DNA of 26,478 bases from NCBI GenBank assembly GCA_027068725.1, contig JAMOMD010000339.1:1-26478 (forward strand), written 5' to 3'. The notes under the pieces were generated by a model. It was not told the origin of the DNA, did no database searches, and saw only the letters and a program-made list of their open reading frames with translations. Of the stretch, positions 12,967-20,500 are shown piece by piece. How positions within the stretch are numbered: position 1 is the stretch's first letter; every line of letters starts with the position of its first letter. Source of the DNA: Thermoproteales archaeon (lineage in GTDB: Archaea; Thermoproteota; Thermoprotei; Thermoproteales; Thermocladiaceae). The translations under genes and the position numbers were made by a program.

Positions 12967-13494
12967 TCACCCCCTTCTTAACCTGACTACCAACTCTTCA
13001 TAGTCGTCCTTACTTATGTGCACACCAAATGCAAGAGTATGCCCTTTCTCGCATTTACAAAGTATATCGCATCTGTACTGGTCATCTACGAACTTAGTCC
13101 TGTAGAACGGGTTGTAGTTGACTATGTCCATGTCAGCACCGCATTTGCACTTTAGTCCTTCTGGCTTTCTTATATCTGGGATATTCCAGAAGTCTCTTCC
13201 AATATATCTGTACCCTGAGTACGGGACAATCTTTCCCCTTAAGTCAACGAGTTTTGGTTTGTCAAAGAAGTTAGTGTAGTCAGCAGCACTAACTATGAAC
13301 GGGACAGTTACGTTCAGGTATCCATCGGTGTTAACGTATGCACACCTGTCGCATTTGTACAGTATCCCTAATTCAGACATATTGTCTTTTCTGTTGAACA
13401 CCGTAATGTACTTCAGCCAGAGTCTATCACATCCGCAGACCGGACACTTGTTTATCTTCTTTCCGGCCATCTTAGCAATCTCAACTATACTCAT
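12967..13494 (-). CDS. Double zinc-ribbon protein, 175 aa
   Basis: Cysteines 17, 20 and 22 (CPVCGC) pair with 48 and 51 (CDRC) as a first zinc ribbon. Cysteines 116 and 118 (CKCG) pair with 142, 146 and 148 (CDILCKC) as a second. The linker contains a strand-rich part (YLNVTVPFIV). The two-ribbon form resembles transcription-associated zinc proteins or viral structural adaptors, but no specific family is recognised. The start overlaps the preceding stop as ATGA. Confidence 0.78.
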   Translation of the reverse strand: MSIVEIAKMAGKKINKCPVCGCDRLWLKYITVFNRKDNMSELGILYKCDRCAYVNTDGYLNVTVPFIVSAADYTNFFDKPKLVDLRGKIVPYSGYRYIGRDFWNIPDIRKPEGLKCKCGADMDIVNYNPFYRTKFVDDQYRCDILCKCEKGHTLAFGVHISKDDYEELVVRLRRG

Positions 13495-13676
13495 TGCTCA
13501 CCACCGTATTTACTTACTATGTACTTGCTGAAGTCTGACAGGTCAACGTTGTCCGGGAATATTGCCTCAACCAGCAAATTTTTTCCATCCATTGCATCGT
13601 ACGAAACATACATTACTGCTTCATCGAGTGCCTTCTGTATGTCACTAATATCACTAACTTTAAACTTAACGTACAT
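13491..13676 (-). CDS. Hypothetical protein, 61 aa
   Basis: Small alpha/beta protein: strand YVKFKVSD, a helix at about 10-23 (ISDIQKALDEAVMYV), a second strand (NLLVEAIFPDN) and a C-terminal helix. No family recognised. The ATG overlaps the upstream stop as TAATG, and GGAGGTGG lies a few bases before it. Confidence 0.75.
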   Translation of the reverse strand: MYVKFKVSDISDIQKALDEAVMYVSYDAMDGKNLLVEAIFPDNVDLSDFSKYIVSKYGGEQ

Positions 13677-14224
13677 TATACCACCTCCACAACCTTAATA
13701 ACTACTTTCATGTTATCAACAAACCCGGGTGTGTTCGGGTAGTTTGTGTGCTGGAAAAACCCCGAGCCAGTGGATGCTACTATCTTAAGGTCACCACCGT
13801 TGCACAGGAATCCTACGCTTTTCTTAACACTTGTTTTACCCTTTGTTGTTAGAGTTAGTACTGAATTTCCGTCAATAAGTATCTTAAGTGTAGTTGGGTA
13901 CACGTTGTTTCCTTCAGAGGATATATATACATAGCTCGCTCCGATAGTACCATCTACGTATATTTTACCGAGTCCGGCAGGTAGTGTACCCAAGTCCTTT
14001 CTGTAGAACGTAATACCACCGCCCGCCTTTCCTGCCTTTGCATTTATTGTCTCATTAATCTCCGTGCACTTCAGTGGTATGTCCTTCTTTAGTCTGTTAA
14101 TCTCAATCTCCCATGCCGGAGGTACTGGCTTTGGCGGGTCAAATACTGGCATCTCCTTAATTACTACTTTCTTTTCGTGCGTCTTACAATCATAAACAAT
14201 ACACTTTGCCTTAACAATCTTCAT
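13676..14224 (-). CDS. Beta-rich putative virion surface protein, 182 aa
   Basis: Residues 1-35 form two strands and end in a Pro-rich hinge (VFDPPKPVPP). A short helix (EIEINRLKKDI) follows, and residues 60-182 are strand-dense with Gly, Thr and Ser (GASYVYISSEG, TLKILIDGNSVLTLTTKG), as in fibre or receptor-binding tips. No enzyme motif is seen. GGTGAT precedes the ATG at 14224. It follows two fibre-like paralogues, which supports a virion role. Confidence 0.72.
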   Translation of the reverse strand: MKIVKAKCIVYDCKTHEKKVVIKEMPVFDPPKPVPPAWEIEINRLKKDIPLKCTEINETINAKAGKAGGGITFYRKDLGTLPAGLGKIYVDGTIGASYVYISSEGNNVYPTTLKILIDGNSVLTLTTKGKTSVKKSVGFLCNGGDLKIVASTGSGFFQHTNYPNTPGFVDNMKVVIKVVEVV

Positions 14225-14229
14225 AACCA

Positions 14230-14550
14230 TCACCACTTCGGTTTGAACAAATCAACGTAGTAAAAGTTCAGGTTGCCAGAACCAAGTATGCTGATTTCTG
14301 TTATATTACCGCTGCCGGTCTCATAGTATCCACCTGAATCCCATGATTCAGAAACACTCGCTACTTTTTCCCACACAAACACAAAACCAAGTTGTGACGC
14401 AGGTAACAGTGGAATCTGTGCTAAGTTTAACTGTGCTGCACTGTTCAAGCCTGCAATGCCATTAGCTACATTCTTCAAACTATCTATGATCTTCTCTATC
14501 TCTGCTTTCCCTACTTCACCCTGAGGTGGTGTTAAGATCTTCTTGCTCAT
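14230..14550 (-). CDS. Short fibre-like paralogue, 106 aa
   Basis: Residues 10-60 are closely similar to the same part of the upstream 225-residue protein: both contain QGE near residue 10, an IID[SA]LKNV helix, GLNSA and the identical IPLLPASQLGF. Both proteins also end LFKPKW. This copy lacks most of the beta domain between these shared ends and keeps only about 40 residues there. ATG at 14550 follows GGTGACA and is preferred to the frame start at 14601. The GGTGA includes the stop of the upstream gene. Confidence 0.78.
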   Translation of the reverse strand: MSKKILTPPQGEVGKAEIEKIIDSLKNVANGIAGLNSAAQLNLAQIPLLPASQLGFVFVWEKVASVSESWDSGGYYETGSGNITEISILGSGNLNFYYVDLFKPKW

Positions 14551-14557
14551 AATGTTG

Positions 14558-15235
14558 TCACCATTTAGGCTTGAACAAGTAAGCTTTCCAGTTGACAGCA
14601 ACTCCTGATGCAGTGAACACTTCTAGTTCTGTTACTTCTCCAGACTTTAACCACGCACCTCCATGTAAGTAGTATATCGCATTTATGCTGAACCCATACG
14701 ATGCGCCAAGCACAAATGTTTGTGTCCCTTTAGTTATTCCTTCAGCGAGAATAACACCGCTAAGAAGTACTACCTTATCTGCAGCTTCTGAGCCAAACAT
14801 TATACCTGCAACACCACTCGTTGCACCAAACCCTTGCGTAGATGTACCTACAGCTGCATCAACATTTCTCCAAGATATCCAAGAGTAGTTACCTACAGAA
14901 GTATCACCGTTCACGCGAATATATATTCCACCAGTTGCAGTAGTGGAAGCATTTGATATAGCCAGAACCAAATAATATATTTTGTCTGCATCCCCTGACA
15001 GATTTGTGAAGCTTATTGATGCGGCTGCCGTTGATGTTTCAATGCTACCTACAAGTTCCCAAGCAAACCCAAAACCCAGTTGTGATGCTGGCAGTAGTGG
15101 AATCTGTGATAGTCCTATCTGTCCTGCACTATTAAGTCCAGCCAGTCCGTTAGGTACGTTTTTTAGTGCATCTATTATCTTTTTAACGTCAGCTTCATTT
15201 AGCTCTCCCTGTATGGGCACGGATAATCTTGTCAT
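14558..15235 (-). CDS. Fibre-like protein with receptor-binding-type beta domain, 225 aa
   Basis: The N-terminal module (residues 1-65, ending IPLLPASQLGFGFAWELVG) is shared with the shorter neighbour and probably attaches the protein to the virion. Residues 70-225 are a beta sandwich with IYIRVNGDTS near 103-112 and NYSWISWRN after it. I recall this N-G-D...N-Y-x-W pattern from tail-fibre-like proteins of phages. GGTGATAGT precedes the ATG at 15235. Its duplicated neighbour suggests alternative host-binding proteins. Confidence 0.78.
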   Translation of the reverse strand: MTRLSVPIQGELNEADVKKIIDALKNVPNGLAGLNSAGQIGLSQIPLLPASQLGFGFAWELVGSIETSTAAASISFTNLSGDADKIYYLVLAISNASTTATGGIYIRVNGDTSVGNYSWISWRNVDAAVGTSTQGFGATSGVAGIMFGSEAADKVVLLSGVILAEGITKGTQTFVLGASYGFSINAIYYLHGGAWLKSGEVTELEVFTASGVAVNWKAYLFKPKW

Positions 15236-15245
15236 ACTATCACCT

Positions 15246-15713
15246 CTACGTCTTGAATATCCTGAACTTACCTTCAACCGTAGTAGATGGTGGCACGTCT
15301 ATCTCAATATTTATCTGGTCACCGTCGTGTAAGAACATGTGGAAGTTATACCACGAATTGGCAGCGAGTGCACTTCCATGGTTAACATAGTAGTCGTACG
15401 ATTTAGTACCCTGAATCAGCACGAGCTTTACAGTCGTTGCAGTGTTTATGGCAATGACAAGTACATACTCGCCATCCTCGCTGATTGAAACAGGGGTACT
15501 GAGCACACTCTGTGAACTCGTTGCAGTACTCGATGTGTTAGTCAGTGAAATATCACCTTCAGTAATAAACTTCGGGTACAGTCTGGTTGTACCTGTAACT
15601 GATGCATCCTTTGCGAGTCCAACTTTATCAACACCAACAGCTATTACTATTGTGTCTTTGTTGATTGAGTTAAGTGCGTTAAGTAGTTTGTAAAGTCCGT
15701 TATCGTACTTCAT
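15246..15713 (-). CDS. Beta-rich putative fibre protein, 155 aa
   Basis: A short helix (LYKLLNALNSINKDT) precedes a strand-rich domain with many Ser and Thr (SLTNTSSTATSSQSVL) and ends EGKFRIFKT. The order helix, strand domain and F-K-x end parallels the two fibre-like proteins downstream, so it may be a distant relative, though identity is low. GGGTGATGTGA lies before the ATG. It has no signal peptide or membrane segment. Confidence 0.75.
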   Translation of the reverse strand: MKYDNGLYKLLNALNSINKDTIVIAVGVDKVGLAKDASVTGTTRLYPKFITEGDISLTNTSSTATSSQSVLSTPVSISEDGEYVLVIAINTATTVKLVLIQGTKSYDYYVNHGSALAANSWYNFHMFLHDGDQINIEIDVPPSTTVEGKFRIFKT

Positions 15714-15718
15714 TCACA

Positions 15719-15940
15719 TCACCCTTTGTACATGTCGAAGTACCCGGGGATATGCTTACCGTCCTCATCATATCCATAAAGATATTTGTGGATGTACTTT
15801 GCAATCTCCTCGTCGCTCCATCTCTTCGGTACCATCAATTGATGGGGCTGGTGCATCACATCGTCCTTAAACTTCACTATGACATACTCAGGGTCATACT
15901 CTTCTATCTCACATTCGTAATTGCCTATCTTCTTCCTCAT
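15719..15940 (-). CDS. Hypothetical protein, 73 aa
   Basis: Charged alpha/beta protein, with strands at about 4-30 (YECEIEEYDPEYVIVKFKDD), then QPHQLMVPKRW and a helix EEIAKYIHKYLYG. No family recognised. ATG at 15940 follows GGAGGTGTTAG and overlaps the preceding stop as ATGA. The longer frame to 15985 would lie inside the LamG-like gene and lacks a ribosome-binding site. Confidence 0.7.
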   Translation of the reverse strand: MRKKIGNYECEIEEYDPEYVIVKFKDDVMHQPHQLMVPKRWSDEEIAKYIHKYLYGYDEDGKHIPGYFDMYKG

Positions 15941-16653
15941 CCTAACACCTCCACATTTACATCTCCTGTAGTAAGTAAGTTCCACCTTGGTGGAAACTCA
16001 GAATTAACCGGTGAGCCATACACTCCATTGATTATATCGTATGGTGTGACACCATATTTTAGTCTGTCGAATATAACTGCAAGAATACACTCATCTATGC
16101 TTGTGTATATATCACTATCCATAAAGTTCTTTATAAGCTCATCAATTTCATCTTCAGACAGTGTCCTGTAAAATGCAGCAACAGCGTATATAGTCCCGCA
16201 CATCTTTCTTGCATTTAGTGAGTTTGAACCTATAGTGTAGTTTGAAGTTGTGATTGACTGTGGTGTAACTATGTCTGACCTTGAACTCTGCATAACAACG
16301 TTACCTTCAAGGTCATAAACGTAAATACCTTCATTGCTGCTGTCAACGTATCCATAATATGCCATAATTTTGTTGTACACACTACCAACATCTACAGTGG
16401 CGGGCTTCCACAATGATGCACCAGTGTCATATACTGTTATTCCCATACTCCCAGTAGTCTCCTGCCAGAACATGTATGAGTTACTACCTGTCCAGTAGAG
16501 TATAGTCTGCCTGCCAGATGCATTTGTGCCCCCGAGTGCATAACTGTCAAATTTTGCAATAGCAAATATACTCAGCTTACCATTTATTGTTATGGACTCA
16601 GGCAAAGTAAATGACAGTCCACCGCAGTCGAAGTGCATACCTCCCCACCTCAT
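15937..16653 (-). CDS. LamG/concanavalin-like domain protein, 238 aa
   Basis: Residues about 7-178 follow a LamG-type jelly roll: FTLPESITINGKLSIFAIAK at the start, repeated strands with YWTGSNSYMFWQ, and the typical end GTIYAVAAFYRTLSEDEIDE at 153-172. That end matches the LamG consensus of an aromatic-R-x-L-S-x-x-E-I. Such domains bind sugars or proteins and are common on virion surfaces. Residues 180-238 are a separate small C-terminal domain. GGTGATGCT precedes the ATG. It lies among other fibre-like genes. Confidence 0.85.
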   Translation of the reverse strand: MRWGGMHFDCGGLSFTLPESITINGKLSIFAIAKFDSYALGGTNASGRQTILYWTGSNSYMFWQETTGSMGITVYDTGASLWKPATVDVGSVYNKIMAYYGYVDSSNEGIYVYDLEGNVVMQSSRSDIVTPQSITTSNYTIGSNSLNARKMCGTIYAVAAFYRTLSEDEIDELIKNFMDSDIYTSIDECILAVIFDRLKYGVTPYDIINGVYGSPVNSEFPPRWNLLTTGDVNVEVLG

Positions 16654-16657
16654 AGCA

Positions 16658-17134
16658 TCACCTCGACATGAACTGACCTGTCACGCTGAACGTAAAGCTG
16701 GGTGTAGTCCCGGTTACCGTGTAGTCCACCCTTATCACCCTGAATCTTATAGGTTCAAGCTGTAACCAGTACTGTCCTACTGCTGTAATAGGGTCTGTTA
16801 CAACCAGAGTCTTCCATACACCAGTAATCTCGTCAAGACCCTTAACAGCAACAACAAGTTCCGGATTTGTACCGCTGACAGCAGTAACATTAATAAGTAT
16901 ATCTGCACTGTCAACGTACCTCACATCAATGTTGCTGCTGTTTCCGCTGGCAGTCCTCGCTCCGCTTGCGAGTAACGTTATAGCCTCTTTGTATTTGCTA
17001 ACTACCTGTATGGGTACTACTACCTCTGCATTGGCAATGTCCATCTTAACGTTACCTACTGTGTCATACTGAAATGCAGCACTTACCTTCTCACGAATCC
17101 TGTCGTAGTCTATTGGTCCTAATATGTCCACCAT
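16658..17134 (-). CDS. Beta-rich putative virion protein, 158 aa
   Basis: After an N-terminal helix (DYDRIREKVSAAF), residues 30-158 are strands rich in Val and Thr. They include VRYVDSADILINVTAVSGT and the closing FRVIRVDYTVTG, FTFSVTGQFMSR, a layout typical of structural beta sandwiches. The stop codon is part of the ribosome-binding site of the next gene. GGGGGTG lies upstream of the ATG. No specific family is recognised. Confidence 0.75.
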   Translation of the reverse strand: MVDILGPIDYDRIREKVSAAFQYDTVGNVKMDIANAEVVVPIQVVSKYKEAITLLASGARTASGNSSNIDVRYVDSADILINVTAVSGTNPELVVAVKGLDEITGVWKTLVVTDPITAVGQYWLQLEPIRFRVIRVDYTVTGTTPSFTFSVTGQFMSR

Positions 17135-17136
17135 AA

Positions 17137-17646
17137 TTACACCCCCGTTATAGGTGGTATTCCACCGAATATCCTGTTAAGCCTATTAATCATAGTGTCC
17201 TCATCAATTATGTACACGACATAGTACCCGAAGTATATCACATTAACATCACCGCTAACCGCTTTTACATTGAACGAGATGGGATAGTCACGTGACGCAA
17301 AGAACGGTATAGGTTCTTGTGGATTCAATATCATAGCTCCCAGCCCGAGTTCGTCACTGTACCTCGTCACTGCACCACCTGTCATTGACGATTTGCCGAC
17401 AAGACCCATGTCCGTGAGGAATGCTGGAGTCGCAACAACTTCGTGCCTTCCACCGTCCGGGTCGTGGAAGTATATTATCATCTCAGTGTCTATCGGCCCT
17501 TCAAACAGACATCCTGCTGAAACAATCCATCCGCTGTAATATCCCTTCGCAACGTTGAGTGTAGTACCTGCCTTAACACTTATGTTTGCGAACTCTTCAA
17601 TTTCTCTGTCCCATCCTCTCAGCAAGGGCAGCAGCTCGTGAATCAT
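17137..17646 (-). CDS. Putative virion protein, beta-rich, 169 aa
   Basis: Residues 1-20 are helical (HELLPLLRGWDREIEEF), and residues 20-150 contain strands and turns such as IIYFHDPDGGRHEVVATP and YPISFNVKAVSGDVNVIYFG. The C-terminal YYVVYIIDEDTMINRLNRIF may be a hydrophobic strand followed by a helix. It overlaps the preceding membrane-protein gene as ATGA. AGGTGATAGA before the ATG supports the start. No known family. Confidence 0.75.
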   Translation of the reverse strand: MIHELLPLLRGWDREIEEFANISVKAGTTLNVAKGYYSGWIVSAGCLFEGPIDTEMIIYFHDPDGGRHEVVATPAFLTDMGLVGKSSMTGGAVTRYSDELGLGAMILNPQEPIPFFASRDYPISFNVKAVSGDVNVIYFGYYVVYIIDEDTMINRLNRIFGGIPPITGV

Positions 17647-18128
17647 TCTATCACCTTCTCAGCCGTCTTTATCACTTTCTTCGCAACCTCTCTCTCCTTA
17701 CCCTGCATCTTGAGCCCCCAGTATAACAGACTGATTCCAACAAACAGTGCGAACAGTTCAGCAGTAGATGTCCTCGCAATCAGCAGTACGGATATAGCAG
17801 TAATGATGAATCCAACTGCCTCGAATATCTGAGGTAGGAACATCAGCAGCTCAGGCCATTCAAAAGGACTTCCCTGAATCTGCAATATTGCGAAGTTCTT
17901 ACCTACACCTAAGTACGTGAGCTTGGCTCTGTACCTTCTGTACAGCTCCTTTGGTAGTACATCTGCGAGTTTCATCGCACCGTCAACGTCTGCCCTATCG
18001 AGCTTCATTACTATCTCATATTTGTGACCCTTTACTGACGGGTTGTTCTTCAAGTACTTCCACGGCATGAATACCTTGTTACCGTACTCATATTTCCCAA
18101 CTTCAAATATCAGTCCATCTTTACTCAT
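17643..18128 (-). CDS. Membrane protein with N-terminal soluble domain, 161 aa
   Basis: Residues 1-90 are a soluble alpha/beta domain (GLIFEVGKYEYGNKVFMPW and a helix DGAMKLADVLPKELYRR). Residues about 95-141 contain two hydrophobic segments (LLMFLPQIFEAVGFIITAIS and ELFALFVGISLLYWGLKM), and a basic amphipathic tail follows (REVAKKVIKTAEKVIE). ATG at 18128 overlaps the end of the upstream gene by eight bases. It is one of several consecutive membrane-anchored proteins. Confidence 0.78.
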   Translation of the reverse strand: MSKDGLIFEVGKYEYGNKVFMPWKYLKNNPSVKGHKYEIVMKLDRADVDGAMKLADVLPKELYRRYRAKLTYLGVGKNFAILQIQGSPFEWPELLMFLPQIFEAVGFIITAISVLLIARTSTAELFALFVGISLLYWGLKMQGKEREVAKKVIKTAEKVIE

Positions 18129-18630
18129 TCGAATGTGCACGGTTTATCCCCTCCCTCAGCACGACAACACCACCAAACACCGCACCTGCAACAAGACCGT
18201 ACGCTGCGTACTTCCACCATGGCGGCACAAACTGTGACTGCTGTGGTGGCTTTGAACCCTCATACACAATCTCAAGGCTCATGTCAACGTAAATATCACC
18301 ATAGCACCACGTGTACGGTGACTTCTTAAAGTCCACCAAAAATACATTCCTTCCATTGTTTATGTAGTCAGTAACGTCAACCTGTGCACTGTAGTCACAG
18401 TTAGTGAACATAGGGCAGTACTTGCTGTACGCATTAAGGTCGTTTATCAGCACCTTGCACTGTATGTCATATACGCTTACACATCTCCAGTGGAAATTCA
18501 GCACTGCCTTTGTCACTTTAGTGTACCTCGGATTCCACGTTATGTACCTCACCTTCTGAACTGTCTTCTCGGCGTCATTCCAGTTAATCTTAACGTCGTA
18601 ATTCCTGAGCAGGTCTATTCTCATAAGCAT
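18121..18630 (-). CDS. C-terminally anchored beta protein, 169 aa
   Basis: Residues 1-125 are beta-rich with several Cys (near 50, 58, 71, 77 and 108). They contain VDVTDYINNGRNVFLVDFKK, close to the D-V-T-D-x-[IL]-x-x-G-x-N form seen in galactose-binding jelly-roll domains. A Pro/Gln linker leads to the membrane segment WWKYAAYGLVAGAVFGGVVV at about 138-157. ATG at 18630 follows AGGTGGTATCC. The start lies 41 bases inside the peptidase gene, so the two are coupled. Confidence 0.78.
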   Translation of the reverse strand: MLMRIDLLRNYDVKINWNDAEKTVQKVRYITWNPRYTKVTKAVLNFHWRCVSVYDIQCKVLINDLNAYSKYCPMFTNCDYSAQVDVTDYINNGRNVFLVDFKKSPYTWCYGDIYVDMSLEIVYEGSKPPQQSQFVPPWWKYAAYGLVAGAVFGGVVVLREGINRAHSNE

Positions 18631-19432
18631 GGATACCACCTATCAGAGCTAATATTGCCATAAACCCTAAAAACGCTTCCGCTAATACTTTTACATTTAC
18701 TTTAGAAGATGGTTTTTGATGTACAGGCTTTGAGGGTGCAGTACCTGACTTAATGTAATATATCACTGTCGCCTTTATGTCATGCACGATTATCCAGCAT
18801 ATCAGGTGCAGAAGTGCAAGTGTAACTCTGTCTGTCGCTTTGTACTTCTCAAAGTAATCGAGCCAGTACTTGAACCTCTCAACGCTGTAGTCCGCTGCCT
18901 TCTTGGGGTCGAGTCCTTTAGCGAGACCCTTTACAAAGTACAGATTCGACTCAGGAACACACTCGACCATGTCTAACCACAGGTCTTTATTAACTCCATA
19001 AGGGTTCTCTCCAGTGCACGCACAGTCGTAGTTCTTCCCGCACCATGGAAAGTAAACATAATCCCTGTAACCGAGGTATGCGAGGCATCCTGCCTTTTTC
19101 ACCTCATACATACCCAGATATACTCCAGTAAGGCACGCCATTGCACACGCCTTAGTACCTCTTAATATACCGGTGTTGTAATCAGGTGCGTCAATCCAAA
19201 GACTTACGTTTTCGAGTGTAGCAATGTGCTGGTTACCATGCCCGACCCACCAGACTATATCTGGTCTGTACTTCTTTATTGCCATGTTCGCAACTTCCGG
19301 CGTAGGTTTGACTACCTCGATAACCTGATGTCCCTCCTGCTTGAGTTCCTGTGCAATCCTGTGTGCAACACACGAAGAGTACTTCAACTCATTGTACTTA
19401 CCATGTATGCACTCAAGGAAAAGTATCTTCAT
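18590..19432 (-). CDS. Membrane-anchored caspase-like (clan CD) cysteine peptidase candidate, 280 aa
   Basis: Residues 1-8 (KILFLEC) and 35-41 are the parallel strands of a Rossmann-like caspase fold. IVWWVGHGN at 59-67 supplies the catalytic His (65) followed by Gly. TKACAMACLTG at 93-103 supplies the catalytic Cys (probably 100, or 96), preceded by a hydrophobic strand. This His-Gly then x-C-x-x-G order is the hallmark of clan CD (caspase, legumain, gingipain). Residues 108-140 hold more Cys. A second hydrophobic stretch at about 208-222 and a C-terminal segment near 252-268 (LAEAFLGFMAILALIGGI) suggest membrane anchoring. GGTGATAACT precedes the ATG. The peptidase call rests on motifs only. 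Confidence 0.7.
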   Translation of the reverse strand: MKILFLECIHGKYNELKYSSCVAHRIAQELKQEGHQVIEVVKPTPEVANMAIKKYRPDIVWWVGHGNQHIATLENVSLWIDAPDYNTGILRGTKACAMACLTGVYLGMYEVKKAGCLAYLGYRDYVYFPWCGKNYDCACTGENPYGVNKDLWLDMVECVPESNLYFVKGLAKGLDPKKAADYSVERFKYWLDYFEKYKATDRVTLALLHLICWIIVHDIKATVIYYIKSGTAPSKPVHQKPSSKVNVKVLAEAFLGFMAILALIGGIHAYENRPAQELRR

Positions 19433-19820
19433 AGTTATCACCCTTTATCAGCTTCAGTATTTTCCTCATCTCAAACTCAATAGCTGCGTTCCTCAGTCTC
19501 TCAAGTATCTGGTCTTTGCCAATTATTTCACCACTCAATGCAACTATGCTGAAGTCCTTCGGCAGATAGTCAAGCAACTTTTTTATCCTTTCCTCAGCAG
19601 CTATCTTAATCGACTTGAGGTCTTCGTAACTGACTGTGTGTGGTGATGCCATTCTCTCAAGCATGTTCTGTAGCTCTTCCCCGAGTTCACTGTGTTTCTC
19701 TACAACTTCCTCATATACGTCTTTGGGTGAATACACCTTACCCTTGTAATAAATAAGTGGAAGGTCTCTTTCCATCTCTGGAATCCTTGAGTACCACTGC
19801 TTTATGAATGCCTCAGTCAT
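19413..19820 (-). CDS. Hypothetical helical protein, 135 aa
   Basis: Helix-rich, with long charged helices at about 32-58 (DVYEEVVEKHSELGEELQNM) and 65-85, and a C-terminal helix (IEFEMRKILKLIKGD). No domain recognised. It overlaps the start of the peptidase gene by 20 bases and the preceding stop as TAATG, so it is translated with both. It could be a scaffold or regulator for the anchored proteins, but this is only context. Confidence 0.75.
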   Translation of the reverse strand: MTEAFIKQWYSRIPEMERDLPLIYYKGKVYSPKDVYEEVVEKHSELGEELQNMLERMASPHTVSYEDLKSIKIAAEERIKKLLDYLPKDFSIVALSGEIIGKDQILERLRNAAIEFEMRKILKLIKGDNYEDTFP

Positions 19821-20194
19821 TACCCGACACCTGCCCTGAGTATAACAGTATAATCACCATCTTCGTCAAACCACACCTTACCCATGACGACCATTGAGCA
19901 ACCGTTGCACAGTGGTGCACCTGACCTCGTCTGCAACAGGTAACCCGGTGGAATCTTGAACGTCTTTCCTACGTCAATGTACATGTTACCCTTGTTGTCC
20001 TTATCATTGATAAACTGCAAATACACGTAGTCGCTTCCACCCTCACATACTACCTGAACAGTGAATCCTCCTTTACTACCCTTACTGAGTCTTGATGGCC
20101 AATAAATAGGCTCTTTGAATTTGGCAACGGCACTACCACTACCTGCCTGAACTACTTCTGTGACTTCTTTCACTTCCGCTGTCCACTCCACCAC
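19820..20194 (-). CDS. Beta-domain protein, about 124 aa
   Basis: After a strand-rich lead (TAEVKEVTEVVQAG), residues 40-124 form a beta sandwich: GGFTVQVVCEGGSDYVYLQF, then YIDVGKTFKIPPGYLLQT and GDYTVILRAG. The PPGYLL turn recalls the P-G-x-Y turn of the repeated domains further upstream, but the rest does not align. No ATG is available. GTG at 20194 or 20191 after GGAGGTGGG is the likely start, and TTG at 20218 lacks a ribosome-binding site. Its 5' part overlaps the previous gene in another frame. Confidence 0.68.
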   Translation of the reverse strand: MVEWTAEVKEVTEVVQAGSGSAVAKFKEPIYWPSRLSKGSKGGFTVQVVCEGGSDYVYLQFINDKDNKGNMYIDVGKTFKIPPGYLLQTRSGAPLCNGCSMVVMGKVWFDEDGDYTVILRAGVG

Positions 20195-20336
20195 CTCTAC
20201 CCACCTCCGTAACAGCAAATCCAGCTAATGCCGCACCAATCACTACAGCAGCCATATTCTTGTCAATCGGTATTTTTGGAATCTCAGGTAACAGACCTAC
20301 TTTTGTCTTCACTGCAACCGTATCTGTCCACTGCAT
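20139..20336 (-). CDS. Small membrane-anchored protein with Gly/Ser/Arg tail, 65 aa
   Basis: Residues 28-45 (MAAVVIGAALAGFAVTEV) form a single hydrophobic helix. The N-terminal 27 residues are polar. The last 19 residues (GRGGGVDSGSERSHRSSSGR region) are low-complexity, Gly/Ser/Arg-rich and encoded where the ribosome-binding region of the next gene lies in a second frame. AGGAGGAGAT precedes the ATG. It may end earlier in function than in sequence, since the tail looks like a by-product of the overlap. Confidence 0.68.
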   Translation of the reverse strand: MQWTDTVAVKTKVGLLPEIPKIPIDKNMAAVVIGAALAGFAVTEVGRGGGVDSGSERSHRSSSGR

Positions 20337-20338
20337 GT

Positions 20339-20491
20339 CTATCTCCTCCTCAACGCAATACCTATAGCTGCACCTGCGATTATCGCAAGTGCGACCTTAG
20401 TCCAGTCTATCTTCTTTTTCTTGGTAGGCTGTGTTGGCTGAGTCGGCTTAGTCCCTCCACCACTACTTTTCACATTAATATACCACGTCAT
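20339..20491 (-). CDS. Small tail-anchored protein, 50 aa
   Basis: A short frame beginning MTWYINVKSSGGG, then a Thr/Pro/Gln linker (TKPTQPTQPT), a basic KKKK stretch and a C-terminal hydrophobic helix VALAIIAGAAIGIALRRR. The first seven residues resemble MTWYLHV of the 119-residue module protein at 22408-22767, suggesting a shared attachment or export signal. GGTGGT sits just before the ATG, and the gene fits exactly between its neighbours. Confidence 0.75.
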   Translation of the reverse strand: MTWYINVKSSGGGTKPTQPTQPTKKKKIDWTKVALAIIAGAAIGIALRRR

Positions 20492-20500
20492 ACCACCACC

